In this document: one piece after another, positions 39,661 through 50,527 of the stretch
Layout of the letters: each line of letters starts with the position of its first letter
Numbering within the stretch: the stretch's first letter is position 1
NCBI RefSeq assembly: GCF_900110505.1
Contig: NZ_FODZ01000002.1
Location: forward strand, 548,113 to 612,112
DNA from: Luteibacter sp. UNC138MFCol5.1
GTDB lineage: Bacteria; Pseudomonadota; Gammaproteobacteria; Xanthomonadales; Rhodanobacteraceae
Direction of reading: 5' to 3'
Length of the DNA stretch: 64,000 nt
Notes under the pieces: generated by a model
Told to the model about the DNA's origin: nothing
The model's database searches: none
What the model saw: only the letters and a program-made list of their open reading frames with translations
Position numbers and translations under genes: made by a program

Positions 39661-39734
39661 GCGTGAGCTCCCCATCCTTTTCAGTGCGCCGATGGTGACT
39701 CGGCCGCATCCCACTCGCAAGAAGGAGGCCCATC

Positions 39735-39935
39735 GTGGCTGAGCGAAGCCTCATCAAGCTGACCGAGGTCCAGAAGCGTACTGCGCTGAGCCGGAGCTCA
39801 ATCTACGCCAAGGTGGCAGCCGGCGCCTTTCCGCGCCCGGTCAAGCAGGGCGCTTCGTCGGTGTGGGTCGACACCGAGGTCCAGGAGTGGATCGACGCAC
39901 TTATCGCGTGCCGCGATCAGCAGCACGCCGCGTGA
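39735..39935 (+). CDS. AlpA-family excisionase / transcription regulator
   Basis: 66 residues, MAERSLIKLTEVQKRTALSRSSIYAKVAAGAFPRPVKQGASSVWVDTEVQEWIDALIACRD: the AlpA winged-helix signature. Beside the integrase it is the probable recombination directionality factor. Its 3' end overlaps the convergent integrase gene by 35 bases. A GGAGGCCC ribosome site lies ahead. Confidence 0.9.
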   Translation: MAERSLIKLTEVQKRTALSRSSIYAKVAAGAFPRPVKQGASSVWVDTEVQEWIDALIACRDQQHAA

Positions 39936-41133
39936 TGTCCACCACTTCCCCGCCGCGGCGCAGGCGATCAAGAAGGTCGGCCCACGCCTGCATCATCTTG
40001 CGCCGCTCGGGCAGGTGCTGCGCGTAGTTGTACGCCGCGCGCACGCCGTCTTTCTCGCAGTGCGCCAGCTGCCGCTCGATCCAGTCGCCGTTGAACCCTT
40101 CCTCGTTGAGGATAGTCGAGGCCATTGATCGGAAGCCGTGGGCCGTCATCTGGTTGCTCGCGTAGCCCATGCGGCGGAGCGCGGCATTGATGGTGTTCTC
40201 GCTCATGGGTCTGCTCGGGCCGCGCAGCGACGGGAATACGTACCGCCCTCGCCCCGTCAGCGGACGAAGCTCGTCGAGCACCGCCTGTGCCTGACGCGAC
40301 AACGGAACGATGTGCGTCACGCCCATCTTCATCTTCTCGCCCGGGATGCGCCACTCGCTACCGTCCTCCGAGATCTCCGACCACTCCCACTGCCGCAGCT
40401 CGCCCGGGCGGACGAACACCAGCGCCGACAGCTGCAGGCCGCAGCGCGTGACGAGCTGCCCAGTGAAGGCCTCGATGTCGCGCATCAGCTGCCCGACGCT
40501 GGGCTTGTGGGTGATGCTCGCGTGGTGCTGGACGTGCACGGTGGTCAGGACACCGCGCAGGTCCGCCGTCGGGTCGCGATCGGCGCGGCCGGTGCCGATC
40601 GCGTAGCGGAACACCTGGCCGCTGGACTGCTTCAGACGCTGCGCGGTTTCCAGCTTGCCGAGGCTCTCGGGCCGGCGGAGTAGTAGGAGCATTTCCGGCG
40701 TCGTGATCGAGCCGATCGGCCGTTTGCCGATCCACGGGAACGCGTAGGTCTCAAGCATCCATACCACCTTCGAGCGGGTCGCGTCCGACCACTTTCCCTG
40801 CTTCGACATCCACTCGCGCGCGACGCCCTCGAAGCTGTCGTCCGCGGCGACCTGCGCCAGCACCTTGGCCTGCCGGCGAACGTCCGCCGGATCCACGCCG
40901 CGCGCGAGCAGGTCACGCTGCCGGTCGCGCTCGCGGCGGGCTTCCTGCAGTGACATCGCCGGGTAGTCGCCCAGGTGCAGCATGTTGGCCTTGCCGAGGA
41001 AGCGGTAGCGGTAGCGCCAGGCGCGCGCGCCGGTCGGCCGCACCTCGAGACACAGCCCCTCCATGTCGGCCACGCGGTAGAGCTTCGGCCGCGGCTTCAG
41101 GGAGCGGATTTTCGTGTCGGTCAGCGCTGCCAT
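39901..41133 (-). CDS. int: Tyrosine integrase (P4-type)
   Basis: 410 residues from the ATG at 41133. N-terminal arm-binding domain (ALTDTKIRSLKPRPKLYRVADMEGLCLEVRPTGARAWRYRYRF), then the core-binding domain and catalytic domain with Arg242 (VRPGELRQW), His332 and Arg335 (AHGFRSMAST), His358 and Tyr368 or Tyr370 (AAYNYAQH). It integrates the phage into the adjacent tRNA-Thr. It is transcribed away from the tRNA and convergent with alpA, which may couple the two. Confidence 0.95.
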   Translation of the reverse strand: MAALTDTKIRSLKPRPKLYRVADMEGLCLEVRPTGARAWRYRYRFLGKANMLHLGDYPAMSLQEARRERDRQRDLLARGVDPADVRRQAKVLAQVAADDSFEGVAREWMSKQGKWSDATRSKVVWMLETYAFPWIGKRPIGSITTPEMLLLLRRPESLGKLETAQRLKQSSGQVFRYAIGTGRADRDPTADLRGVLTTVHVQHHASITHKPSVGQLMRDIEAFTGQLVTRCGLQLSALVFVRPGELRQWEWSEISEDGSEWRIPGEKMKMGVTHIVPLSRQAQAVLDELRPLTGRGRYVFPSLRGPSRPMSENTINAALRRMGYASNQMTAHGFRSMASTILNEEGFNGDWIERQLAHCEKDGVRAAYNYAQHLPERRKMMQAWADLLDRLRRGGEVVDITRRAADRGTR

Positions 41134-41192
41134 GTGAGTACGGTCCCCTGCGATATCGAGCTTTCGCGGACTGTACTCACAACCGTACTCAC
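41134..41192. repeat. Putative integrase arm-type repeats
   Basis: GTGAGTACGGT at 41134-41144 recurs inverted as ACCGTACTCAC at 41182-41192, with a third partial copy TGTACTCAC at 41172-41180. They lie between the integrase start and the tRNA, where attP arm sites belong, and overlap the int promoter region, so the integrase may also repress itself. Confidence 0.5.
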
Positions 41193-41235
41193 ACGCTGAG
41201 ATGGATGCCGGTGGACGGTCGTGGACGTGTGGGCA

Positions 41236-41263
41236 CAAAAAAACCCGCTTTTCAGCGGGTTTC
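41236..41263 (-). terminator. Terminator downstream of the tRNA-Thr gene
   Basis: On the minus strand AACCCGC / GCGGGTT with a TGAAAA loop is followed by TTTTT. It lies 45 bases after the tRNA 3' end, on the phage side of the attachment site, so it presumably replaces or restores the tRNA terminator and insulates the integrase region. The stem can work in both directions but the long T-run favours minus. Confidence 0.75.
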
Positions 41264-41306
41264 GTTGCGTCTTCTGGACTCCTGTGGAGTGCCTTGGACG
41301 GGTATC

Positions 41307-41382
41307 TGGTGCCGGAAATAGGAATCGAACCTACGACCTCATCATTACGAATGACGCGCTCTACCAACTGAGCTATTCCGGC
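41307..41382 (-). tRNA. tRNA-Thr (anticodon CGT)
   Basis: 76 nt including a genomic CCA. The acceptor GCCGGAA pairs with TTCCGGC. The D arm is GCTCAGTTGGTAGAGC, the anticodon arm CGTCA-TTCGTAA-TGATG with anticodon CGT (reads ACG, Thr), and the T arm contains GGTTCGATTCC. The discriminator is A. The phage integrase lies just past its 3' end, so its 3' half is the presumed attB core, restored by the phage sequence. Confidence 0.97.
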
Positions 41383-41431
41383 GAGAAGCGGAATTCTAGG
41401 GAACCTTGGCCCCGGGCGCAAGCCTTCGCGG

Positions 41432-42373
41432 TCAACCCGCGAGGCGAAGCTCCTTCGGCAGGGCGAAGGTGATGTTTTCGGCCTCGCCGTCGAGCTCGCG
41501 GACGGTGCCCGCGCCCCAGGACTGCAGGCGGGCGATGACTTCCTGCACCAGCTTCTCCGGTGCCGACGCGCCGGCGGTGACGCCGATGCGGGCCTTGCCT
41601 TCGAGCCAGTCGCGCTCGATGTGCTCTGCACCGTCGATGAGGTACGAGGTGACGCCCTGCTTCTCGGCCAGTTCCTTCAGGCGATTGGAATTGGAGCTGT
41701 TGACCGACCCCACCACGAGCACGAGGTCCACGGCATCGGCGAGGCGGCGCACGGCGTCCTGGCGATTCTGCGTGGCGTAGCAGATGTCGTCCTTGCGCGG
41801 TCCTTCGATGGTGGCGAACTTCGCGCGCAACGCGCCGATGATGGCGATGGTGTCGTCCACCGAGAGCGTGGTCTGCGTGACGAACGCGAGCTTGTCCGGC
41901 TGCGCCGGTGCCAGCGCCTCGACGTCGTCCACCGATTCGACGAGGTAGATGCTGCCGGTGTTCGCCGGGTTCCACTGCCCCATCGTGCCTTCGACTTCCG
42001 GATGACCCGCGTGGCCGATCAGCACGACGTCATGGCCGGCGCGGCCCAGACGCGCGACTTCCATGTGCACCTTGGTGACCAGCGGGCACGTCGCGTCGAA
42101 CACGTTGAGGCGGCGGCGGTCGGCCTCCTCGCGCACGGCCTTCGGCACGCCGTGGGCGCTGAAGATCACGGTGGCGCCATCGGGCACGTCGTGCAGCTCC
42201 TCGACGAACACGGCGCCGTCGGCGCGCAGACGCTCGACCACGTAACGGTTGTGGACGACTTCGTGGCGCACGTAGATCGGCGCGCCGTACGACTCGAGGG
42301 CGCGCTCGACGATGGCGATGGCGCGATCGACGCCGGCGCAGAAGCCGCGGGGATTGGCGAGGAGGATGTCCAA
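41432..42373 (-). CDS. ispH: 4-hydroxy-3-methylbut-2-enyl diphosphate reductase
   Basis: 313 residues, full length. Last step of the MEP isoprenoid pathway, giving IPP and DMAPP with a 4Fe-4S cluster. The three cluster cysteines are in GFCAGV (Cys12), ATCPLV and [17 protein letters not shown] and [10 protein letters not shown] substrate motifs are present. It follows lspA by 66 bases on the same strand, as is usual in gammaproteobacteria. First chromosomal protein gene after the prophage. Confidence 0.98.
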   Translation of the reverse strand: MDILLANPRGFCAGVDRAIAIVERALESYGAPIYVRHEVVHNRYVVERLRADGAVFVEELHDVPDGATVIFSAHGVPKAVREEADRRRLNVFDATCPLVTKVHMEVARLGRAGHDVVLIGHAGHPEVEGTMGQWNPANTGSIYLVESVDDVEALAPAQPDKLAFVTQTTLSVDDTIAIIGALRAKFATIEGPRKDDICYATQNRQDAVRRLADAVDLVLVVGSVNSSNSNRLKELAEKQGVTSYLIDGAEHIERDWLEGKARIGVTAGASAPEKLVQEVIARLQSWGAGTVRELDGEAENITFALPKELRLAG

Positions 42374-42439
42374 GGGGACCTCGGGGCCTTCAGGGCCGTG
42401 AAAAGGGGATGGGCGCCGCGCGGGCGCCGGACCTCTCCA

Positions 42440-42943
42440 TTATCGCATGGGAGCCTTCGGGCTGCCGAAGAGGCTGAAGACGATGAGGGCGACGGCGCCG
42501 ACGCTGATCGCGGAATCGGCGACGTTGAAGACGGGGAACGGGTAGCTGCCCAGGAACACCTGGATGAAATCGGTGACCTTCGCAGCGTGGAGCCGGTCGA
42601 TGACGTTGCCCAGCGCGCCGCCCAGGATCAGGGCCAGAGGCGCGGCGGTGCGCCAGTCGGCGCGCGGCGTGCGCGACAGCCATACGGCGAGCGAGGCGCT
42701 GACGCCCACCGCGAGCAGGACGAAGAACCAGCGCTGCCAGCCGGCGCTGTCCGCCAGGAAGCTGAACGCCGCGCCCGTGTTGAAGGTGAGCGTCCAGTTC
42801 AGGATGCCCGGGATGACCGGATGCGGCGTCTCGGCCGGCTGCAGGGCCGTGAGCGCCCACCACTTGGTCAGCTGGTCGAGCACGATCATGGCGGCGGCGA
42901 GCCAGAGCCAGGACAGGGCGTTGGGTTTGGGGCGTGCGGTCAT
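42440..42943 (-). CDS. lspA: Lipoprotein signal peptidase
   Basis: 167 residues with four hydrophobic spans. Catalytic aspartates are in GNVIDRLH and NVADSAISVG, and the conserved LDQLTKWW and FNTGAAFSFLAD motifs are present. It cuts prolipoproteins at the lipobox Cys in the inner membrane. It follows ileS by 76 bases, the conserved ileS-lspA pair. Confidence 0.97.
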   Translation of the reverse strand: MTARPKPNALSWLWLAAAMIVLDQLTKWWALTALQPAETPHPVIPGILNWTLTFNTGAAFSFLADSAGWQRWFFVLLAVGVSASLAVWLSRTPRADWRTAAPLALILGGALGNVIDRLHAAKVTDFIQVFLGSYPFPVFNVADSAISVGAVALIVFSLFGSPKAPMR

Positions 42944-43019
42944 GCGGATCCGGGCGGTGCGTTGCGAGGGTCCGCGCCGCCGGGCGGCGGCGCGGAAAGG
43001 TTCGGCGACGATCGCCGGA

Positions 43020-45878
43020 TCAGAACCAGCGGCGGTCCTCGCCCTGCCCCGTCACGTTCTCCACGCAGCGGCCGCAGATCTCGGGATGGTTCGGGTCGAC
43101 GCCGACGTCCGGGCGATGGTGCCAGCAACGGACGCACTTCACCGCGTCGCTCACCGCCGCCGAGACGTAGACCTCGGCGCCGTCCAGATCGACACGCTCG
43201 GCCGTGGCCGGGCGACCTTCCAGCGGCGCGAGCGTCACCTCGGAGGTAATGAAGAAGAAGCGCAGTTCCTTCGCGGATTCCGCCAACGCGGACTGCGTCG
43301 GCAGGTCGGCGTGGATCGTCAGCGTCGCGTCGAGCGACGCACCGATCTGGCCGGCCTTGCGCATGCCTTCGAGGACGCGCGACGACGTCTCGCGGATGGC
43401 GAGCAGCGTGCTCCACCAGCCGCGCGCCTCGCCGTCCTGGCGCACGTCGAGGCCGTCGTAGAACGTCTCGAACAGCACCGACTCGCTGCGCGAACCCGGC
43501 ATGTGCGCCCAGGCTTCTTCCGCCGTGAACGTGACGATCGGCCCCAGCCAGCGCAGCAGCGCCTCGAGGATCCGGTACATCGCGCTCTGCGCGCTGCGCC
43601 GGCCGCGGCTGTCCGTCGGCATCGTGTAGAGGCGGTCCTTCGTGATGTCGAGGTACAGCGCGCCCAGCTCGTTCGTGCAGAAATTCTGGATGCGCTGGAC
43701 GATCTCCGGGAAGTCGTAGCGCTCGTACGCCGCCACGATCGCCGCCTGCGTGTCCGCCGCCTGCTGCACCGCCCAGCGATCGAGATCGAGGCAGGCGTCG
43801 GTGGCGAGCAGGTGCTTGTCCGGGTCGAACCCGTCGAGGTTGCCGAGCAGGAAGCGGGTGGTGTTGCGGATACGGCGGTACGTATCCGCGACGCGCTTGA
43901 GGATCTCGTCCGAGAGCGACATCTCGTTGCGGTAGTCGGTCGAGCAGATCCACAGGCGCAGGATGTCCGCGCCGAGCGTCTTCATGATGTCCTGGGGCTC
44001 GATACCGTTGCCCAGCGACTTGGACATCTTGCGACCCTGCGCGTCCACGGTGAAACCGTGGGTCAGCACGTGGTCGTACGGCGCACGGCCGTTGATGGCG
44101 GCCGACGTGAGCAGCGACGACTGGAACCAGCCGCGATGCTGGTCGGAGCCTTCGAGGTACATCACCTTGTATTCGCCCGCGTCGCCGGCCTGCAGTTCGG
44201 GGCGCGCGCCCACCACCGCGAAGTGGCTGACGCCCGAGTCGAACCACACGTCGAGGACGTCGGTGACCTTCTCGTACTTGTCCGCGTCGTCGCCGAGCAG
44301 CTCGCGCGGATCGAGGGTGAACCAGCAGTCGATGCCTTCGAGGGCGACCTTCTTCGCCACCTTCTCCATCAGCGCGACGGAGTCCGGATGCGGATCGTGC
44401 GTGACCTTGTCGATGAACAGCGTGATCGGCACGCCCCACGTGCGCTGGCGCGAGATGCACCAGTCGGGGCGACCCTCGACCATGCCCGCGATGCGCTCCT
44501 CGCCCCAGCCCGGCACCCAGCGCACGCCCTTGATGGACGTGAGCGCGGTGCGGCGCAGGTCGGCCTGCTCCATGCTGATGAACCACTGGGGCGTGGCGCG
44601 GAAGATCACCGGCGTCTTGTGGCGCCAGCAATGCGGATAGCTGTGCGTGAGCTTCGACGAGGCGAGCAGCACGCCGCGGTCGCGCAGGAGATCGACGATC
44701 TGGTCGTTGGCCTTCCAGATGTGCACGCCGGCGAACGACACGTCGCCCGCCAGTGGCAGCTCCGCGCGATAGACGCCACGGCCGTCGACGTAGTTGAGCG
44801 TGCCGATGCCGTAGTGCTGGCCCACGGTGAAGTCTTCCGCGCCATGGTCGGGCGCGGTGTGCACGGCACCGGTACCGTCCTCGTCCGAGACGTGCTCGCC
44901 GAGGATGATGGGTAGCTGCTTGTCGTAGAACGGATGGCGCAGCGGCTGGTTCTCCAGCACCGCGCCCTGCACGCGCCCGAGCACGTTCACGCGCTCCACG
45001 CCGTAGCGCGCGAGCGCCTTCTCCACCAGCGCCGAGGCGATCACGAGCAGCAGCGGATTGCCGCCGCGCGACGGACCCTCGACCAGCGAATACTCGAGCT
45101 CGCCGCCAAGCGACACGGCCTGGCTGGACGGCAGCGTCCAGGGGGTGGTCGTCCAGATGGGCACGGCGACGGTGGCGTCACCCGCGGCGACGCCGAACAG
45201 CGCGGCGAACGAGATCGAATCCACGGCGTCGTAGGCGACGTCGACGGCCGGCGAGGTCTTGTCGGCGTATTCGATCTCGGCCTCTGCGAGCGCCGAACCG
45301 CAGTCGAAGCACCAGTACACCGGCTTCGCGCCGCGCACCACGTGGCCGTTGTCGACGATACGCGCGAGCGCGCGGATCATGTCGGCCTCGTACGTGAAGT
45401 CGAGCGTGCGGTACGGTTTTTCCCAGTCGCCGAGGACGCCGAGGCGCTTGAAGTCGACGCGCTGCAGGTCGATCTGCGCCATCGCGTATTCGCGACACTT
45501 CTGCCGGAACGCGGCGGCGTCGAGCTTGTCGCCGGCCTTGCCGAACTTCTTCTCGATCGCGATCTCGATCGGAAGACCGTGGCAGTCCCAGCCCGGCACG
45601 TAGGGCGCCCGGTAGCCGGCCATCAGCTTCGACTTGACGACGACGTCCTTGAGCACCTTGTTGACGGCATGGCCCAGGTGGATCGCGCCGTTCGCGTACG
45701 GCGGGCCGTCGTGCAGCACGAACACCTTGTCGCGGCCCGCCGTTTTCTCCTGGATCTGCGCATAGCGCCCCACGCGCTCCCACGTCGCCAGCCAGTTAGG
45801 CTCGCGCTTGGGCAGGTCGCCACGCATCGGGAAATCCGTCTGCGGCAGGTTGATGGTGTTCTTGTAGTCCTGGGTCAT
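43020..45878 (-). CDS. ileS: Isoleucyl-tRNA synthetase
   Basis: 952 residues. HIGH motif variant in [26 protein letters not shown] loop in [21 protein letters not shown]1 editing domain ([10 protein letters not shown]-like [18 protein letters not shown]); C-terminal zinc site [13 protein letters not shown]...CGRCVENV. Charges tRNA-Ile and edits valine. It lies between ribF and lspA in the conserved operon. Confidence 0.98.
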   Translation of the reverse strand: MTQDYKNTINLPQTDFPMRGDLPKREPNWLATWERVGRYAQIQEKTAGRDKVFVLHDGPPYANGAIHLGHAVNKVLKDVVVKSKLMAGYRAPYVPGWDCHGLPIEIAIEKKFGKAGDKLDAAAFRQKCREYAMAQIDLQRVDFKRLGVLGDWEKPYRTLDFTYEADMIRALARIVDNGHVVRGAKPVYWCFDCGSALAEAEIEYADKTSPAVDVAYDAVDSISFAALFGVAAGDATVAVPIWTTTPWTLPSSQAVSLGGELEYSLVEGPSRGGNPLLLVIASALVEKALARYGVERVNVLGRVQGAVLENQPLRHPFYDKQLPIILGEHVSDEDGTGAVHTAPDHGAEDFTVGQHYGIGTLNYVDGRGVYRAELPLAGDVSFAGVHIWKANDQIVDLLRDRGVLLASSKLTHSYPHCWRHKTPVIFRATPQWFISMEQADLRRTALTSIKGVRWVPGWGEERIAGMVEGRPDWCISRQRTWGVPITLFIDKVTHDPHPDSVALMEKVAKKVALEGIDCWFTLDPRELLGDDADKYEKVTDVLDVWFDSGVSHFAVVGARPELQAGDAGEYKVMYLEGSDQHRGWFQSSLLTSAAINGRAPYDHVLTHGFTVDAQGRKMSKSLGNGIEPQDIMKTLGADILRLWICSTDYRNEMSLSDEILKRVADTYRRIRNTTRFLLGNLDGFDPDKHLLATDACLDLDRWAVQQAADTQAAIVAAYERYDFPEIVQRIQNFCTNELGALYLDITKDRLYTMPTDSRGRRSAQSAMYRILEALLRWLGPIVTFTAEEAWAHMPGSRSESVLFETFYDGLDVRQDGEARGWWSTLLAIRETSSRVLEGMRKAGQIGASLDATLTIHADLPTQSALAESAKELRFFFITSEVTLAPLEGRPATAERVDLDGAEVYVSAAVSDAVKCVRCWHHRPDVGVDPNHPEICGRCVENVTGQGEDRRWF

Positions 45879-45930
45879 CGCTTAGAACCGTGGGTTTCGG
45901 GGCGTGACGCGCGCGAGGCGCGTTCCGTCG

Positions 45931-46884
45931 TCAATCGACAAGTATGGGGTTCATCCCAAGGGCCTGCCGGGCGGCGATCTCGTCCTTGCGCATCTGCGCC
46001 GTCAGGGCGTCGAGGCCGTCGAATTTTTCTTCGTCGCGCAGCTTCCGCACGAACTCCACGCCGATGCGCTGGCCGTAGAGATCGCCGGAGAAATCGAAAA
46101 GATGGGCTTCCAGCAGGGGCTCCTGCACCGCGTTCACCGTCGGCCGGCGGCCCAGGCTCGCGACGCCCGGCCAGCTGCACGGGCCGTCGCCGATGCCGAT
46201 GCGCACGGCGAAGATGCCCTGGATGGGGCTCACCCTGTCCGTGAGATGGACGTTCGCGGTGGGATATCCAAGGGTGCGACCGAGCTGCTGGCCGTGCTCG
46301 ACATGGCCGTCGATCACGAACGGCCGCCCCAGCAGGCGGGTCGCGCCGGCGAAATCGCTTTCCGCCAGCAGCGTGCGCACCCGCGAGGACGACACCCGCT
46401 CGCCGTCGACGACCACCGGCCGCACCGCGTGCGCGGTGAAACCCAGCTCCGCGCCCATGGACTGCAGCAGCGCGAAATCGCCGCCACGGCGGTGACCGAA
46501 TCGGAAGTCCTCGCCCACCCAGACCTCGCGCGCAGCCATGCGGCCGACGATGACCCGGCGGACGAAGTCCTCGGCGGACATCTCGGTCAGGGCCTTGTCG
46601 AAGCGTAGCGACAGCAGGTCGCGGATGCCGGCCGCGGTCATGCCCTCGGCTTTTTCGCGGACCCCCGAAAGACGCGCCACGGGCTCCTTCGAGAAGAACG
46701 CACGCGGCAGCGGCTCGAAGCTGATGACCGCCGGGGCCAGGCCCGCGGCCTCCGCGCGGCGACGCACCTCCGAGAGGATCGCCTGGTGACCGAGATGCAG
46801 GCCATCGAACGCACCGATCGCGACGATGCTGCCACCGGGCGCGAGGCACGGTCCATCGACGTCGCGATGCAGTCGCAGCGTCAT
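45931..46884 (-). CDS. ribF: Bifunctional riboflavin kinase / FAD synthetase
   Basis: 317 residues from the ATG at 46884; the frame extends upstream but without homology. The N-terminal FMN adenylyltransferase domain has GAFDGLHLGHQAIL and EDFRFGHRRGGDFALL, and ISSSRVR-like VSSSRVRTLL. The C-terminal kinase domain has GRTLGYPTANVHL and PGVASLGRRPTV. Makes FMN and FAD. It precedes ileS by 52 bases. Confidence 0.97.
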   Translation of the reverse strand: MTLRLHRDVDGPCLAPGGSIVAIGAFDGLHLGHQAILSEVRRRAEAAGLAPAVISFEPLPRAFFSKEPVARLSGVREKAEGMTAAGIRDLLSLRFDKALTEMSAEDFVRRVIVGRMAAREVWVGEDFRFGHRRGGDFALLQSMGAELGFTAHAVRPVVVDGERVSSSRVRTLLAESDFAGATRLLGRPFVIDGHVEHGQQLGRTLGYPTANVHLTDRVSPIQGIFAVRIGIGDGPCSWPGVASLGRRPTVNAVQEPLLEAHLFDFSGDLYGQRIGVEFVRKLRDEEKFDGLDALTAQMRKDEIAARQALGMNPILVD

Positions 46885-46973
46885 GCCCGGGGGTCCTGGA
46901 ATCGATGCGGAATAAAAGCCATCGGGCCAGTATAGCGGCCCCATTGCGCCGCACAATGCGACGCGCGGGAACC

Positions 46974-48581
46974 TCAGTGGGCGCGCAGGTCGCGCAGGCG
47001 GAAGCCCAGCGCGAACAGGCTCGCGACATACGCACCGCCGCCCGCGACCACCAGCACCGCGAGACGCCCCACCCGCTGCCACTTCTCCACGTCGCTCCAT
47101 TCCGGCCAGACCCACAGGCCGCCGAGCAGCACCGCGACCATCACGGCGCAGGCGACGCCGAGGCGGAGCAAGTGTCGCGGCCAGCCGGGCTGGCGGGTGT
47201 AGACGCCGGCCTTGCCCAGCCAGCGCCAGAGCAGCAGCAGGTTGAGGTAGCTGGCCAGCGCGCTGGCCATGCCCAGCGCCATGTGCAGGCCCGGGATCGT
47301 CGCCAGGGCCGTCATCCACGAGCCCGCCTTCTGCGCCGGGCTCGCCCAGAGGAAGAACAGCAGGGCCAGGAACGCGACGTTGAAGACCATGTTGGCGACC
47401 AGCGACGCCACCCCCGCCCGCACCGGCGTCTTCGTGTCCTTGCGGGCATAGAAGGCCGGCAGCACCACCTTGACCAGCGCGAACGCCGGCAGGCCGAAGC
47501 TCAGCGCGGAGATCGACAGCGACGCCATCTTCGTGTCGAACGGCGTGAACCGCCCGTGCTGGAAGATCGTCGCCACCAGCGGCACCGAAAGGATCATCAG
47601 CGCGAACATCGCCGGGACGGCGATGAGCAGCGTCGTGCGCAGGCCCCAGTCGAGCGCGCGCGAGAAGCCCGCCTTGTCGGTCGCCACGTGATGGCGCGAC
47701 AGCGACGGCAGGATGACCGTGCCCAGCGCCACGCCGAAGACGCCCAGCGGCAGCTCCAGGAAGCGGTCCGCCTGCGACAGCCAGCTCTGCGACCCCGCGA
47801 TCAGCAGCGAGGCGATGACGGTGTCGAGCAGCAGGTTGATCTGCGCGACCGAGGAGCCGAACAGCGTCGGCACCATCAGGGTCATGATCCGGCGCACGTC
47901 CGGCGAGCTCCAGCCCCAGCGAGGGAGCGCCAGAAGATCGAGCTGCCGCAACGCCGGCAGCTGGAACAGCAGCTGGAGCAGGCCCGCGACGAGGATCGCC
48001 CAGCCCATCGCCATGATCGGCGTCCGCAGCTTCGGCGCCAGCCAGAGCGCGCCCGCGATCATGCACAGGTTGAGGATCACCGGCGTCAGGGCCGGCAGGC
48101 CGAACCGGTGGAAGCTGTTCAGGGCGCCGCCACTCAGAGCGGTGAGCGAGACGAAGAGCAGGAACGGAAAGGTGAGCCGCAGCAGGTCGACCGTGAGGCC
48201 GAACTTCTCCGGCGTATCGACCGCCCCGGGCGAGAACAGCGCGGTGACCTGCGGCGCGAAGATGACACCCAGGGCCACGACCACGAGCAGCACGCCGCCG
48301 AGCGTGCCGGCCGTCAGCCCCATCAGCCGCTTGAGATCCGCATGCGGCCGCGTCTCCTTCACCTCGGTGAACACCGGCACGAAGGCCGTCGAGAACGACC
48401 CCTCCGCGAAGAGGCGGCGCATGAAGTTGGGGATGCGGAAAGCCACCCAGAAGGCGTCGGTCGCCGCGTTGGCGCCGAACGAGGCATTGATCGCCATGTC
48501 GCGGACGAGCCCGAGCACGCGCGAAACCATGGTCATGCCGCTGAAACTGAGCATGCCGCGAAGAAGGCTGGGGGTTTTCAT
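46974..48581 (-). CDS. murJ: Lipid II flippase MurJ
   Basis: 535 residues with about 14 membrane segments. The start is the ATG at 48581 (MKTPSLLRGMLSFSGMTMVSRVLGLVRDMAINASFGANAATDAFWVAFRIPNFMRRLFAEGSFSTAFVPVF), the canonical MurJ N-terminus. Longer frame upstream lies in repeat DNA. It moves lipid II across the inner membrane for peptidoglycan synthesis. The 398-base region before it carries a large inverted repeat. Confidence 0.97.
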   Translation of the reverse strand: MKTPSLLRGMLSFSGMTMVSRVLGLVRDMAINASFGANAATDAFWVAFRIPNFMRRLFAEGSFSTAFVPVFTEVKETRPHADLKRLMGLTAGTLGGVLLVVVALGVIFAPQVTALFSPGAVDTPEKFGLTVDLLRLTFPFLLFVSLTALSGGALNSFHRFGLPALTPVILNLCMIAGALWLAPKLRTPIMAMGWAILVAGLLQLLFQLPALRQLDLLALPRWGWSSPDVRRIMTLMVPTLFGSSVAQINLLLDTVIASLLIAGSQSWLSQADRFLELPLGVFGVALGTVILPSLSRHHVATDKAGFSRALDWGLRTTLLIAVPAMFALMILSVPLVATIFQHGRFTPFDTKMASLSISALSFGLPAFALVKVVLPAFYARKDTKTPVRAGVASLVANMVFNVAFLALLFFLWASPAQKAGSWMTALATIPGLHMALGMASALASYLNLLLLWRWLGKAGVYTRQPGWPRHLLRLGVACAVMVAVLLGGLWVWPEWSDVEKWQRVGRLAVLVVAGGGAYVASLFALGFRLRDLRAH

Positions 48582-48655
48582 CCGGTCGAGGGCTGGCAAA
48601 AGGGATAGTTTGACAGGCCGGGAGGGCGATGGGGCGTGGCAAGGGGGGCTCGGGG

Positions 48656-48860
48656 TGGGAATTGGGGGGCGCGGGTGTGGCCGGGGGGTGGGAGTTGGGA
48701 ATTGGGGGCGATGTAGCCGGCGGACGCGAGAGGGTGCTGGAAGCTCCGCGCCGGCGTCGACGCCCAGCTGATGGCCTGTCGCGCCCTCAACCGCCCGTCG
48801 GGATCGCGCCCCCATTTCCCATCCCCCATCCCCCGGCCACACCCGCGCCCCCAATTCCCA
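48656..48860. repeat. Long-armed inverted repeat of G-rich / C-rich DNA between murJ and rpsT
   Basis: Left arm 48656-48687 and right arm 48830-48860 are inverted copies over about 31 bases (GGGAATTGGGGGG..., containing GCGCGGGTGTGGCCGGGGG) with one base difference. Shorter related words (TGGGAATTGGGG, CCCATTTCCCATCCCCC) surround both arms. Such GGGAATTGGG-type intergenic repeats are known from xanthomonads. The 398-base gap 48582-48979 holds nothing else but the rpsT promoter region. Confidence 0.75.
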
Positions 48861-48979
48861 TCCCCCATCTCCCTTCGCGTCGCGCCCCCACCCACACCCC
48901 CCTAACCTATTGACCAACCCCACCTTTGAGGTCAAACTAAGCGTCTTTTTTAAAACCAACCGAACTCTGGAGCTTTACC

Positions 48980-49243
48980 TTGGCCAACATCAAGTCCGCG
49001 AAGAAGCGTGCGCGTCAGTCGGAGCAGCGCCGTCTGCGCAACGTCAGCGCGCGTTCCATGGTGCGTTCCGCACTGAAGAAGGTCGTCAAGGCGATCGACG
49101 CCAAGGATAAGGCAGCCGCTGCCAGCGCCTACGCCGTCGCCGTGCCGGTGATGGATCGCTACGCCGCCCGCGGCCTGATCCACAAGAACAAGGCCGCTCG
49201 TCACAAGAGCCGCCTGAACGCGAAGATCCGCGACCTGGCATAA
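48980..49243 (+). CDS. rpsT: 30S ribosomal protein S20
   Basis: 87 residues: [87 protein letters not shown], the complete S20 sequence pattern, Lys/Arg-rich. The start is a TTG with GGAG ahead, which is common for rpsT. Binds 16S rRNA early in 30S assembly. Divergent from murJ and followed by a strong terminator. Confidence 0.98.
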   Translation: MANIKSAKKRARQSEQRRLRNVSARSMVRSALKKVVKAIDAKDKAAAASAYAVAVPVMDRYAARGLIHKNKAARHKSRLNAKIRDLA

Positions 49244-49266
49244 GCCTGCGCGACATCGCTGTTCAC

Positions 49267-49298
49267 AAAAAAAGCCGGCTTCCGCCGGCTTTTTTTTG
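49267..49298 (+). terminator. rpsT terminator, bidirectional
   Basis: AGCCGGC / GCCGGCT stem with a TTCC loop, preceded by seven A and followed by eight T. It serves rpsT and can also stop the convergent obgE operon. Confidence 0.92.
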
Positions 49299-49340
49299 TG
49301 TCTCCCTCCCTCCGGTCGCCGTACCCGCGCTACCGAAGGG

Positions 49341-49362
49341 TGGGAGCCGATCGTATCGGCGA
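49341..49362. repeat. REP-like palindrome
   Basis: TGGGAGCCGATCGTATCGGC core, one copy of the dispersed family also found at 55531-55600, 57181-57465 and 58326-58380. It lies between rpsT and obgE 3' ends. Confidence 0.8.
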
Positions 49363-49372
49363 TAGGCCAGGC

Positions 49373-50505
<1,133 letters not shown>

Positions 50506-50527
50506 TCGCTATCGCGTCGGGCGAGGC

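Larger units (their letters stand above)
1..41330. mobile_element. Lambda/HK97-like siphovirus prophage (left end outside window)
   Basis: Integrase, excisionase, CI/Cro/CII regulators, replication, Q-like antiterminator, lysis, HK97 head and lambda tail genes are in the canonical order. The right border is taken as the 3' half of the tRNA-Thr gene next to the integrase; the exact core is not visible because the partner att site lies left of position 1. At least 41 kb is present. All essential modules look intact except tail gene K, which seems frameshifted. Replication, lysis and structural genes are on the minus strand. The early pL operon and cI are on the plus strand. Confidence 0.95.

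Noticed and set aside
38881-39666. 261-codon plus-strand frame beginning with an ATGA overlap at the end of the early operon
   Set aside because: Opposite the two-helix membrane protein; the plus frame lacks hydrophobic or domain structure. A short real N-terminal peptide cannot be excluded.
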